A stretch of 64,000 nucleotides of DNA from Ancistrus triradiatus (Eukaryota > Chordata > Actinopteri > Siluriformes > Loricariidae): the NCBI GenBank assembly GCA_025084515.1, contig JAJAGP010000442.1:248001-312000 (forward strand), given 5' to 3'. A program made the position numbers and the translations under genes. This document shows, piece by piece, positions 46,120 through 58,154 of the stretch; positions within the stretch are counted from its first letter, which is position 1; every line of letters starts with the position of its first letter. Below the pieces are notes generated by a model that saw only the letters and a list, made by a program, of their open reading frames with translations, was not told the DNA's origin and made no database searches.

Positions 46120-46152
<33 letters not shown>
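46120..46152 (+). repeat. (GT)n microsatellite
   Basis: A pure GT tract followed by GCGCGC and a short GA tract. Confidence 0.96.
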
Positions 46153-46159
<7 letters not shown>

Positions 46160-46994
46160 CATCAGAGAGAGAGAGAGAGAATTAGACGGCAGGGTTATGT
46201 CCAGAGATCTTGATGCCCAGTTAGCTGTTTATCTCTGCAGCTCACATGCACTGGATAAAAAGGGCATGCACACACAAATAGATGGGCTACTGATCTGTGA
46301 TTTTTATCAGAAAGTCAGTGTGCTTGTTTGGTCAGGCTTCCTGTAGTAGGTCTCGTCATGTTCTTGTTTCCTACCTTATTTATTTAGTCTGTAATAGAAT
46401 GGTGTTTAGTGTTAGATAGGAGGTGATTGTGATTGATGGACGTGTTTAAAAGAGCAGTTCAAAGGAAAATCAAACTTACACACTTTTCCCCTTACACAAA
46501 AATCAGCTAAGATGTGTGTGCTGACTGACATTTGTTTCTTTTGCTCCACACTGGAGCTACAACTTAAACTAATAATGGAAGAAGTTCAACCGAAACTGAA
46601 AGTATAGGCCTACACAGTCATCTCAAGCCATGTTCAGTTATTAAGTAAAGTTATTAAACAATGCCCGAAAATCTGTATCAATAAATAAAAGATTAGAGCT
46701 CTAAATAGCTGGAGTGCAGCATAGTTAGGTTCTACATTAAATCTGGTTATTACCTGATCAGATGCATCAGGCCTAAAGTTGCCAAACCCTGGTCTAAACA
46801 AAACAATGAGGAGCTACCTAGTGGTCATATGTAAATTGCCATATCTCATATGACCCAAACTCATATGACAATTTTGAATTTGAGACAAATTTGAAGGTTG
46901 TATCAGCAGAAGCTAATTGATAAGTGCAGACTATTTCTGCCATGTTATACCATGCCACCAAACTGTCTATTTCAAATGAGTTTAACATAAGCTA

Positions 46995-47472
46995 TTTGGC
47001 CAAAAGTATGTAGAAACCCTAATTAGTGATTTCTGGTATTTCAGCCATGAAGCGTATGGGCATGGAATCTCCATATATAAACACTGGGTAGTTCTGAATA
47101 CCTCAGTGACTCTCAGTATGACACTTTATGACCTCTCCACCAAGTTCATCTACTTTTAGTCCATCACACCCCCCTCCCCACCCTGAAAAACTCAGTCCAT
47201 AAGTAATTTAAAGTTTACTAACTTTAGAACTAGGGTGTCTTGCACAGAGCCCTGGCCACTGCATCTCACATCTTTGAGATTAATTTGAATGCCAGCTGTG
47301 AGCCAGGGCTTATTGTCCAACATCCGTGCCTGACCTCATGGTCATGTTTCAAAATCTAGTGGCAAGCCTTGACAAAGGACTGAAGGGTGTTGGGAACAGA
47401 CTCCACACAATTTCCCATGAATTTGGATGTAAGTTTTGTATGTCCACAAACAATTAGGCTTTATAGTGTATA
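46995..47472 (+). mobile_element. Decayed Tc1/mariner remnant of a fourth family
   Basis: The left end TTTGGCCAAAAGTATGTAGA and right end GTATGTCCACAAACAATTAG...TATAGTGTA match a common fish mariner-type family. In between, CTTGCACAGAGCCCTGGCC and AAAATCTAGTGGCAAGCCTT are decayed pieces of the C-terminal transposase. A large internal part is deleted. Confidence 0.72.
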
Positions 47473-47479
47473 TGAAGAT

Positions 47480-48360
47480 TGTTGGATCACTCAGCTTACA
47501 TTACATGCCACAGCAGCCATGTAGGATTAGTGCAAAACAAAATAAAGTAATATATGGTTATTAAAGGGAAACTGTAAGACTTTAAACCTATTAACCTATT
47601 ACTTTTTTACTATTCACCTAGCCTTCCTTTCAGATACTAATCCATCTACCATATGGTAAATGCAATTATAATCTTTTCCATGTTCTTTGGTTTATTTGTA
47701 TAACATCACACCCCAAATGCAAAATTACCTCAAGGCAACACGCCATAGTGAAAGGGTTTAAAGTAAAACCAACAATAGGACAAAGCCAAGCACCCTCTTA
47801 CAATGGCCTTATCAGAGAGGCTTAAAATAGGGTCTGGTGTTGCCAAAAGCTCTTGTGCTTACTCTCTCATCCCTGCCTTTCACCTCCCTCTCTCTCCTCA
47901 CTTCCATGCCTTCCCTTATTTCTCTTCTCTCTCTTCCTTATAGTTTTCCACACTCACTCACTTCACTTTTCACTCACTCACCTCCCGCTTTCAATCTCAC
48001 TCTAGATTGCATCAGTCTACAAGTTTGTTTAGTTCTCACAATTATTATGTTTCATAAAAATCGCACCCGATTCCTTAGTTTGAATACCATCATGGGCAGT
48101 TCCCTGGATCTGATTTGATGTTGTGAGAATTCAAAAGTGTTTTTACAAATGTAATTATTAAGCCATGTTATGAATCCAATGTGGGTCTTTGGTTTTGCAT
48201 TCATTCTAATGTTGCTAAGAAGAGTTTGTCAATGCCAAAATAGTTGAACACCTATTGTTTCCATTCCATTAAGTCAGAATAGTTTTCTTCTTCCATGTCT
48301 AATACAGAAGAATGTTCAGAAAACTGTGTCAATTAAATTTGCACTAAAAATGTTTCAATT
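47480..48360. other. 5' flank, nothing recognised
   Basis: Pyrimidine-rich stretch with imperfect TCACTCAC repeats at 47870-48000. No gene. Confidence 0.55.
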
Positions 48361-48371
48361 TTGTTTTATTT

Positions 48372-48550
48372 CTATTTACATTCAGTCGTTTGGCACCCTT
48401 ATCCAGGGTGACTTACTACTGATATAATGTAACAATATAGAATCCTAGCAAGTGAGGGTAAATAGCCTTGCTCGAAGCACTGGGGCTAGATTCCTGGATC
48501 TTCTGGTATATAGTCCAGTACCCTTAACCACTGTGCTACCACAGTCCCTA
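48372..48550 (-). mobile_element. tRNA-derived SINE, worn copy 4 (variant)
   Basis: On the minus strand: GGGACTGTGGTAGCACAGTG, GTTAAGGGTACTGGAC, then CTTCGAGCAAGGC, AGTCACCCTGGATAAGGGTG and CTGAATGTAAAT. Box B is badly worn. Confidence 0.7.
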
Positions 48551-48559
48551 GCCCTTTAA

Positions 48560-49255
48560 ACTTTTAAGGTTTTTGCAAATGATAGTAAAGCTAACACCAC
48601 AGGTTAAGGTTATATAGATCACATTCAGGCCACTCTCATACAAATCATACAGTCATACACTATACCAAAAATGGATCAAATAATTATCGTTTCGATCTAC
48701 ATAATGTCCTACCTACACCCAATGTGCATATGTAAGCTTAGGATTTTGTGAATAAGCAAAGGCTCTACAGCAGCTCCATATATCATCAATAGTGTGTAAC
48801 TGTTGAAGACATTAAATACTTTTTGGACTTAACTTACATTGCTGTTCAATGTCTTTTTTTTATCTTGTAAAGAGTGTTTTGTACACGTATTAGAATTTGA
48901 GTGAATTTACAATATTTTAAACCCCACTTCTATTCACTTTCACATTGGAATGCCTCACATCTGAAATCCGTTGGTAGTAAGGTGTTTATTACACAGAATA
49001 GAGCCAACAGACTCATTTTGACATGCAGCATACCATTGTGTGGCACTCTGATGTTCATCCATGGGGGTTGAGTGAAAATGATTAGTGAACTGGTCCATGA
49101 ACCTTCACGACAGTGCCACAGTGGTAGAGTCTGGTCCTAAAGGCATTCCTGTCTGACCTGCTTGATCTCCAAAACATCCCAAATATAGGTGCTTTTTGCT
49201 ATAATGCACATGTACCACCTTACTGACCTTGCACACACTCCCAGTTCATAAGCAT
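48560..49255. other. 5' flank, nothing recognised
   Basis: AT-rich, no repeat family or frame recognised. Confidence 0.55.
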
Positions 49256-49259
49256 AAAA

Positions 49260-49710
49260 AGACCTTAGATGATGGAATAATAGAGATAAGGGCCGGTGCG
49301 TTTGTACTGACGCTGATTCTATGTGCTGCAGTTTCCAATTGCCCCCCGGGGGGTGGGCGGGTGTGTTACATCTGTTTCATTTAGCCGACGCTGCAGGAGG
49401 GAGATCATGAGAAGTCGCTAAGATATCTTCCAATAACAAAGTGCTATAAAAATCAATCAAGGCCCAGCCAAATCCAGCCGCGATGCCCGGTGGAAAATAC
49501 ATTAAGGCCCAGACGACACTTTTATGAGAGGCCCAGCGAGGGGCTGTGGTCAAGATAAAAACACTTCAAATGGGTCAGAGTTGGGGCCATGGAGGCTCAG
49601 CTCTACCTGTTTGCTTAATTACCGCAGGTTGCCAGACACATTAGCAGATTGTGCTATTGTGTTAACAGCAGACATAAAAGTGGGGGTCAGGAGTCATTTC
49701 AGACATTTTT
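49260..49710. promoter_or_regulatory. Candidate prox1 upstream enhancer
   Basis: About 450 bp of GC-richer, repeat-free sequence some 6.7 kb above the inferred exon 1. It holds two GATA sites (AGATAAG at 49284, AGATAA at 49553), a FOX-like TGTTTGCTTAATT near 49609, a GGAAAA NFAT/ETS-like core near 49492, an AACAAAG SOX-like site near 49435 and the palindrome CCCCCCGGGGGG at 49342-49353. Mammalian Prox1 has a lymphatic enhancer about 11 kb upstream bound by GATA2, FOXC2 and NFATc1; equivalence is an inference from motif content and position only. Confidence 0.35.
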
Positions 49711-51150
49711 AACTTCCAAAAAATTTTGACTGAGGTGACATCCTTATCCTCAAGGTCATGTTTGAAGGGGGCACTACAGCTGACCTGCAGAGTAAGTGGA
49801 AGTAGCAATTGCCAAGAACTCACGCATACACACACATATTCTTACAGATGCACATCCCAATACATGTACACAAGTACCCTCACACATCCTAGAGGAGCGA
49901 ATTGTTAGCCATCACTGTCATAAATCTCCCTCTCTCTGGTGAGGAGGGCACTCTGCACCTTGTCGGAAACGCCCACATTAAACGCTGAATAAACCATAAC
50001 ATCCTGCCCCCTATGGTCCACCAGGAGTGCTCCGAGCTTCCCCTCGCCCCTTCTGTCCCTCCGTTCCATCCATCCATCCATCTCCTTCCTTTTCTTCCGC
50101 CTAGCAGGGCCTTTCATAGGACAGCATCTGGACTGTGGGTCATTGCGCATGTGCCCGTCTCACCCAGACCCTTAAACGTGGAGGTGGGGGGGTTTCCATT
50201 CCAATGACTTCCTGCTCCCTGTGATGTCATAATGGGAGGAAACAGGCACTTAAGTGGAGGATGCAAACACTCTTTTCCTGTCGTGTGCCACACTTGATTG
50301 AACAATGCGAACAGGTGTGTATGTGTGTGTGTGTATGTGTGAGTGTACACGTGTTACTGTACTGCCTTAAAATCCCTTTAGAGAAAATACAGCATTTCTG
50401 GAACATGAGATGAAGAAAAGGTTTTATGATCTCTCATCACCCATAAGGGTGTGAGGAAAAGAACACACAAAAGCTAATTATGAAGTCATAAAAACAAGTA
50501 GTTTTTAAGAAGTCCTCACAGCTTACACAGTGAATTTGCTATCCACACTATCTATGTAATATTTAAAGAGATTTTAGTAACTAATCATCCCAGTAATCCT
50601 TCCCTCTTATTTACTAACTTATGTAGCTTACCTGGCTTTAACAACCTTTCTAGTAAATATGGCTAATATAAGTTAAGATTTTATATATTTAAGATAAGAC
50701 AAGATATGACTTTATTTATCTCCCTAATTTAACAACTAACAACTAATCGCATTAAATAAATCTCTTAAGCTTAAATAGCTTTCTTGTACAACTAATTGGT
50801 TTGTGACTAAGATTACTTGGCAGGTTTGGTTAGATTAGCACAAACCCTGGTGCCATTGTTTCATTAGTGTGACTCACTTGAACAAGTGTGAACGCTGCCA
50901 TTCAAACCTTGGTGTGCACCAAACAAGCCAACCGAGACCCCCGAATAGGTGAGTCTCTGTCCACTTAATGTACGATGCAGCATGGACCAAAGACATATAA
51001 AGGAACCAAACACAGGGGGTCACATTACATGAAGCGACCCTTAAAAAAACATAATTTAATATAAAGTATATTCTGTAGGTTAATATAACAGTCTTTTGTA
51101 ACTGTGGTTATGTTAAAGAACTGCACTTGATTCTTTTGTTCCAAAGGAAA
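49711..51150. other. 5' flank; one more GC-rich stretch
   Basis: 49910-50280 is GC-richer and complex, with a (CATC)n run at 50066-50083 and a GT-rich stretch at 50310-50340. The rest is AT-rich. No gene. Confidence 0.5.
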
Positions 51151-51158
51151 GAATTCTC

Positions 51159-51400
51159 AAGTCAAGTCAAGTCAGATTTATTTATATAGCGCTTTTTACA
51201 ATGGAGCATTGTCTCAAAGCAACTTTACAAGTTTAGATTATTTCCTAATAACTACGTCCAATCCCAAATTGAGCAAGCCTAGGGTGACAGTGGAAAGGAA
51301 AAACTCCCTGAGTGTTATGAGGAAGAAACCTTGGGAGGACCAAGACTCAAAAAGGGACCCAACCTCCTTGGGCGGCGTAGATGATAAATCTAAGAACGAA
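51159..51400 (+). repeat. Interspersed family repeat, copy C
   Basis: Begins CAAGTCAAGTCAAGTCAG, then TTTATATAGCGCTTTTTACA, GCAAGCCTAGGGTGACAGTG and GGGAGGACCAAGACTCAAAA. It is nearly identical to copy A over its length. Confidence 0.85.
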
Positions 51401-52039
51401 ACTAAAGTCATGGAGTCATACTTCAAATAAAACGTAAAATATACACATTGGCATTAAGTGGCCTGGGTATGGTGGGGCTGGAGCTGTTGACGGAAGCAGC
51501 TTGAGTGAAGCTGCATCGGATAACCGCATGTGTGGGCTGGAACTGGGTACCCATGAACCCATCTCGTAGCGAAAACAGAAAATGTAATTAGTTATTGATT
51601 AAGAGCACAGTGTCTATTAACAATCACTGATGCCATGTGTAGCATGAGACCCCGGCAGCATTAGCTATAGCAGCATAGCTAGAAAGAGGAGAACTGGAAG
51701 GTCACACAGCCAAGAGGGATCACATGAGACAACGGGACATTTCTCATGCATACCTGGTTCTTCTCTTCATAGGGGCAAGTTGGCCATTACAAGTCGATAT
51801 AGGTGTCCCCTATCTCCTCGTGGCATGCATTCTTTTGTGTGCCAAAACGTAGATATTACATTGTAAGTATCATTGTGAGTAATCAGCTGGTAAAAGTATC
51901 AGCACATGTTAAGAAATCCCAGAGCGCACTTAGCATAGGACACAGCATTGTTGCGCAAGTATAAAGGTTTGGTGGGTTCTTTCACAAAACATCGTAAAAG
52001 CTGTAAAATCAGTATGTGACTTCATTCATAACACTTTTG

Positions 52040-52676
52040 TTTATATATTTTGGTTCGATCAGCCAGTGGTTGTGCTGAGATGTTGTGCAAGTGGATGGTA
52101 TGAGTGGATCATATACAGCAGTGCTGCTGGAGTTATTGAACCCCTTAATGTCATTGCTAGACTAAGAATAGTCCATCAACCAAAATATCCAGTCAATATC
52201 CAGTTCTGTGGACAGTGTCCTGTGACCGCTGATGTAGGACTAGAGGCTGACTGACATAAACTGTGCAGCAACAGGTACTGTCTCTGGTTTTGCATCTACA
52301 AGGTGGAACAATATTACATATGTGTCTAATAGAGTGCACAGTGAGTGGGCACAGTGTTTAAAAACTCCAGCAGCACTGCTGTGTCTGACCCAGGCATAGT
52401 AGCAAAACACACACTAACACACCACCACCACCACATTAGAGTCACTGCAATTCTGAGAATGATCCACCATCCAAATAATAATAATCTGTGGTGGTCCTGT
52501 GGTTCTGACCATTGAAGATACAGGATGAAGAAGCTAATAAACTACGCAAAGAAACAGATGGACTACATTCTGTATTTGTAGAACTGCAAAGTGCACCTAT
52601 GCGGTAAGTGGAGCTGATAAAAATGGACAATGAGTATAGAAACAAGGAGGTAGTTTTAATATTATGGTTGATATGA
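52040..52676 (+). mobile_element. Non-autonomous DNA element with internal inverted arms
   Basis: A recurrent fish-type repeat. CAGCAGTGCTGCTGGA at 52117 and its exact inverted partner TCCAGCAGCACTGCTG at 52368 flank the left half. Further sequence (CACAAAGTGCACC-type, AAGTGGAGCTGATAAAAATG, ACAAGGAGGTAGTTTTAATA) fits the family's right end near TATGGTTGATATG. It has no coding capacity. Left border uncertain. Confidence 0.6.
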
Positions 52677-52679
52677 TGT

Positions 52680-54595
52680 ATTTCTTAATGAAACAACTAC
52701 ATGTTTGAATGTTGAGGGAGATGAAACATGGTGGTATTTTTGGCTAATATTTCCCCCTGTTCATTGAGCACAGTAATGTAGTCATAAATCAGAAAATATG
52801 GAAAAGTGTTCAGGGGTGGATGAATCATAAATGTATTAGGCAGACAACTGTGTCATCTAGTGTATTTGGCCAGACCCATGTTTTGGTTGCCCAGAAATCT
52901 AATTAATTAGTTTAAAAAATAGGTTAGCTTGTGTAATTTATCCCAAATGTATGATAATCACATGATAATTGCATTGATATAGATTGGTATTAATTATGAA
53001 TTTTATCTCACAGTGTCAGCAATGATGGAAGGCAGTCGACCGCGGTCCAAAAAAACAACAACAACAAAACACTAATATTTGTAGCAGCCAATTTTGATTT
53101 GAGACTCCCTGTACTTTGTAGAGTCTTTACTCTACAGACACTCATTAATACACACATAACTGCCTAGCTAAGATTCGCTTGCTTTGTCCAAAGCTATTAA
53201 GATCCCCTGTCCCACATGGTGCCAAACATTTCATTGGCCTCCTCCAAAGTGCAAATTAGTGATGTAGTTGATGTATGGCCTTTGGTTTGTGAGCCCTTAA
53301 GCTCAAGGTTGTTAAGGCATTTGGGATAGCAACCTGCAAGAGATCAAACCTCCAGTGGTGTCTGGGCATATTCTCACACATTTTTCCTCAAGAATAAATT
53401 AACCACTATTGTGTGTCAATTCAAATACAATACTATCCAAAGAAAAAAACTATTTGGACTGGGATATCCAGACTTTCTAAGTTCATTGTGGAACATTTTT
53501 CCAGACACCCCGGTTAATAATTTATTCCCTGCAGGTTACAGCAAAAATAGCATTTGGTTTACTATACTACATGATATTCTGTACAGTTTAAGGTCAGATG
53601 TGCAATAATGAGGGAACCAAAATCTATTTAGATTTCAGCCCAGGTGTTTTGTTTTAAGTGATTGCTCATTCAACCCCCACACTGCAGGGATTGTCAAAAG
53701 TGCATCTCAGCCTGACTTCTGACCTCTTGTCCGAACGCTTTGACTGAAGAAACATGTTGTCCGTTTCGTTTCAGCACTTTAAAGGACTTAACTAATGTTA
53801 TAGGACACAAAATGAAATGACTGAATGACATTTTATGTTTTATTTTTAACTCATCATGTAAGACTTCATTGATGCTGTCTAAACCACTTTTATGTTAATG
53901 TAAATTTTTTTTATTATTACCCAGTTTAATACATATTTGAGATGTGAATTTAAACATCTTGAGCATTGCTGGGCAACGCTGGTGCTTGCAATCACATGCA
54001 GTCATTGCTTACCTACCCATCAGAGAAGAGAATGCTGATAGGCAATTTGGACTAATATTTCCTGAGCTTACGGGTTTGTAAAATCCCGAGGGCACATCGC
54101 ATGTTACCATGTTAATTCTGTTACAAACAAAATTCCATAAATGTTTGGTAAACTGCTTTGTCTAATACCTAGCTAACAGTTTCTTTTTGTTCATGTTTAG
54201 TTTTGTATATTGCCCACAGATGCTCTGTGGTTAAAATAACTTAGCTAAAGCCAATGTACAAAGTTGTTATACAACAACATTATGTGGCCAACTTCCAAGC
54301 AACCAGATAATAGTATTATAATACATAGTTGATATCTTCTGTGAAGATTGAAGTGTAATGTTACAGTTACTGGGTTCAAATGGCACTTGCCATTATGAAC
54401 TATAAAAGATGCCTCCTCACTGGCTACATAAAGCCACAATTTACTGAGATCTATAAGTGGCCAGCAAATACCTATTCTGTCATTTAATGGAAAGACTGCA
54501 ACAATGGGGACAAAACTAAATTTTCAACACATGTGCTTGTATTACTTAGACACTCAGTGACTAGAAAAGTCAGTTCATTCAATCATTTCAAACTC
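52680..54595. other. 5' flank, nothing recognised
   Basis: AT-rich DNA with an AACAACAACAAC stretch near 53055. No gene or element recognised. Confidence 0.55.
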
Positions 54596-54599
54596 ACTT

Positions 54600-54815
54600 A
54601 ATCCATTGGGGGGGTCATGGGGAGCTGGTGCCTAACTGGTAGCACAGGGCACATAGACACACACACACAATTTAGAGAGTCTGGCCAATCTAATGCAACC
54701 CGGAGAAAATGCATGTGGACATGGGGAGAACATGCACACACCACACAGGTGGAGTCTGGACTGGGAATTCAACCAGGGATCTCTGGAGGAAAGAGCCAAC
54801 AGCACCGTCTAGAAA
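54600..54815 (+). mobile_element. SINE-like repeat, second copy
   Basis: Contains ACACACACAATTTAGAGAGT, CATGTGGACATGGGGAGAAC, and GGAATTCAACCAGGGATCTC, shared with the copy at 26430. Worn. Confidence 0.65.
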
Positions 54816-54819
54816 AGTA

Positions 54820-55600
54820 CTAGATCCCTAAAATTCAGTGTAAAGATTTTCTAACCAACACCTGGTCACTATTAAAGTTGTTACCTGCTGTTGCTTAATT
54901 GTGGTATGTTTACAGACATTATTCGTTTTCACAACATATGCCTACAGTGCTTGGTTATTTTCTATTAAATTGTCGCCATTATGTCTACTACAAATGCCTC
55001 AGTCTCCAGACTGAACACAACTAATGATGATTATAACAATGATGATTTAATTAAATATATTGTTTCGTTTTAATTCAAAATCTCCTCAGGGTGAAACCGT
55101 AGTCATGAATTTTAGCCATATATCGCATAGCTGTCAACCAAACAAGCAGAAAAATGCTCCATTATGCTTTATATGAGGTTAGGAAATGACCCTGTTTGTG
55201 TAGGCTCCGTGCTACAGGGCTAGCTCAGTCTAGGTTACTGTTTTAGAAACCCCTGTTTTCCCCAACAACAGTTTTGTTTAATGGCCATGCCCAGGACCCT
55301 CAGGGAGATCTATAATTCAGTTGGTGGAATCTCCACCTCAGAAGTGTGTGTGTTGTGTGTGTGTGGATGTTTGTCACCTTGGCCGCTCCCACAGGGAAAG
55401 TGACAGGAGCGTTTTTTCAGCCGCTGACCCGCGAAGAGGACATTGGGACAAATAGCAGCACTTCCTGTTCAGAGAAAGCGAGGCAGAAAGAGTGCAAGCG
55501 AGAGAGGTTGTTATTTGAATGAGCGAGTAAGGCCTGACTAAGGCCTTCTTTTATTCTGTGGCTTTCCAGAAGCTTCCGAAAGTCAGATTCGATCTTGTGT
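54820..55600. other. 5' flank; complex stretch near 55380-55600
   Basis: Mostly unremarkable. 55380-55610 is GC-richer and repeat-free with GACAGGAGCG and GAGGACATTGGGACAAAT, and could be regulatory. Confidence 0.4.
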
Positions 55601-55620
55601 ATTCAGCATGGTGAGGTCAT

Positions 55621-55624
<4 letters not shown>

Positions 55625-55666
<42 letters not shown>

Positions 55667-55673
55667 TGTGTGT
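55625..55673 (+). repeat. (GT)n microsatellite
   Basis: A GT tract with an A interruption at 55660. Confidence 0.96.
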
Positions 55674-56525
55674 AAGTAGACTTCCTTTCGTAGACAGACT
55701 GTTCTCTCCTCTTCTCTTTGATGTCATGTTTGGTCCATTTTCTCTGTTTGCCCAGGCAGTGATAGTCAGCGATTAAAATCTCTCCATCGCAGCTGAGGAA
55801 GTTGAAAGAACGGAGTGAAATCACAGGTGTGAGAGTTGGCAGGGGCTTCTGGATCAGAGACACTAGCTGAAACACTCAATTCAAATCCAGAGAGACCACT
55901 TTAAGAATGACAGACCACATTAAGGGATAGACAGATGAAGAGTCAAGGTGGGACGTGAAGAGAACGAGAAAGCGGAGTCTATTAGCTTGAGCTAAATGGA
56001 CACAAGCTGCCCATATGAGGTTGTAGTTCTGTCTGAAGGGTATAATGCAACAGGAGCCTCCTGCCTTCTCTCTCTACTAGCTTTACCATGTATAAGCCAA
56101 CAAAGTACAATACTTTAGCCAATCACAGATGGATTAACAAACAAAGTTGATAACCTCTTTACACGTATATGAGAGTGTAATATAACGATGTGGTTAGGTG
56201 TGGTTCAGGTTTAAAGGCCTGATTGTGAGTCAGGGCATCTCTGCTTTTGTGGGATGTGAGATGTTTCTACAATAGTCACCTATAGCATCTAACAGCAGTT
56301 TGAGGAGAGACAAACCATGGGCCAATGATAGAGTGTTGGGTGTCCAAGGCTCATCAATGCGCAAGGGCACTGAAGGCTATCCCATCCCAGTGCTACTGTG
56401 ACACAAGTCACAGAAATTCTTAATGGGGGTTACAGAAAGAATATCTTAGAACCCACTGCACATAAACCTTTTGGAGTGCTAAGCATGCTAAACCCTGTCC
56501 AACATTAAATGTCTGGATTCTGTTA

Positions 56526-58154
56526 CAGTGGTGCTTTGAAAGTTTGTGAACCCTTTAAAATTTTCTATACTTCTGCATAAATATAAGCTAAAACATCATC
56601 AGATTTTCACACAAGTTCTAGTAGTAGATAAAGAGAATCCGGTTAAAAAAATGAGACAAAAATATTATACTTGGTCATTTATTTAATGAAGAAAATGATC
56701 CAATACTACATATTAGTGAGTGGCAAAGGTATGTGAACCTTTGCATTCAGTATCTGGTGTGACCCCCCTGTGCAGCAATAACTGATACTAAATGTTTCCG
56801 GTAACTGATGATCAGTCCTGCACACCACATTGGAGGAATTTTAGCCCATTCCTCCATACAGAACAGCTTCAGCTCTGGGATGTTGGTGGGTTTCCTCACA
56901 TTAACTGCTCTCTCCATAACATTTCGATTGGATTAAGGTCAGGACTTGACTTGTGTGTTTAGGATTGTTGTCTTACTACATGACTCACCTTCTCTTGAAA
57001 TTCAGTTCATGGACAGATGTCCTGACATTTTCCTTTAGAATTCTCTGATATAATTCGTAATTCATTGTTCCATCAATGATGGCAAGCTGTCCTGGCCCAG
57101 ATACAGCAAAACAGGCCCAAACCATGATACTACCACCAACATGTTTCACAGATGGGATAAGGTTCTTATGCTGGAATGCAGCTTTTTCCTTTCTCCAGAC
57201 GTAACGCTTTTCTTTTAAACCAAAAAGTTCTATTTTGGTCTCATCCGTCTACAAAAAAAAAAAAAAAAAATTTTAAAACCAAAAAGTTCTACTTATTGGT
57301 CTCATCCGTCTACAAAAACATTCAATCCAATAGCCTTCTGGCTTGTCCACGTGTTCTTTAGCAAACTGGCAGACGAGCAGCAAATGTTTCTTCTTTTAGT
57401 GAAAAGCAGTGTCTTTCTCCTTACAACCCCTGCCATGCACACCATTGTTTGTTGTTCAGTGTTCTTCTGATGGTGGACTCATGAAACATTACATTAGCCA
57501 ATGTGAGAGAGGCCTTCAGTTTGCTAAGAAGTTACCCTGGGATCCTTTGTGACCTCGCCAACTATTTCACACCCTTGTTCTTGGAGTTATCTTTGTTGGT
57601 CGATCACTTCTGGGGGAAGGGTAGCAATGGTCTTGCATTTCCTCCATTTGTTACACAATCTGTCTGACACTGTGGATTGGTGGAGTCCAAAAACTCTTTA
57701 GAGATGGTTTTGTAACCTTTTCCAGCCTGAGAGCATCAACAACTCTTTTTCTGAGGTCTTCAGAAATCTCCTTTGTTCGTACACTTCCACAAACATGTGT
57801 TGTGAAGAGCAGACTTTGGTAGATTCCTGCTCTTTAACTAAAACAGGGTGCCCACTCACACCTGATTGTCATCCCATTGATTGAAAACACCTGACTCTAA
57901 TTTCACCTACTAATTAACTGCTAATCCTAGAGGTTCACATACTTTTGCCACTCACTAATATGTAATATTGGATTATTTTCCTCAATAAATAAATGATCAA
58001 GTATAATGTTTTTGTCTCGATTGTTTAACTGGGTTCTCTTCATCTACTTTTAGAACTTCTATGAAAATCGGATGATGTTTTAGGTCATATTTATTCAGAA
58101 GTATAGAAAATTCACAAACTTCTGAAGGGTTCACAAACTTTCAAAGCACCACTG
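56526..58154 (-). mobile_element. Full-length Tc1-like transposon, both ends present, TA-flanked
   Basis: The ends CAGTGGTGCTTTGAAAGTTT and AAACTTTCAAAGCACCACTG are inverted and flanked by TA on both sides; length 1629 bp, as usual for Tc1. The element is otherwise dead: the transposase start is deleted, there are many single-base indels at 57270-57790, and a tandem duplication with an A18 run lies at 57213-57319. Confidence 0.93.
56745..57782 (-). pseudogene. Tc1 transposase pseudogene
   Basis: Antisense transposase of the same family as at 662 and 2329. At the expected start the sequence jumps from the ACACTTCC leader straight to ACGAACAAAG: about 8 bp with the ATG are missing. HTH, DETK and DNDPKH regions are broken by indels. 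The segment with the second catalytic Asp (56935-56990) is altered and shortened. Confidence 0.88.

Noticed and set aside
51238..51426. Small gene shared with 5464-5655
   Set aside because: Both lie in copies of one interspersed repeat, on the same strand of the repeat, with no start context or homology; the similarity is that of the repeat.
55603..55875. 90-codon minus-strand frame as an exon
   Set aside because: It is capped by a (GT)n tract and has no recognisable similarity; possible regulatory DNA at most.
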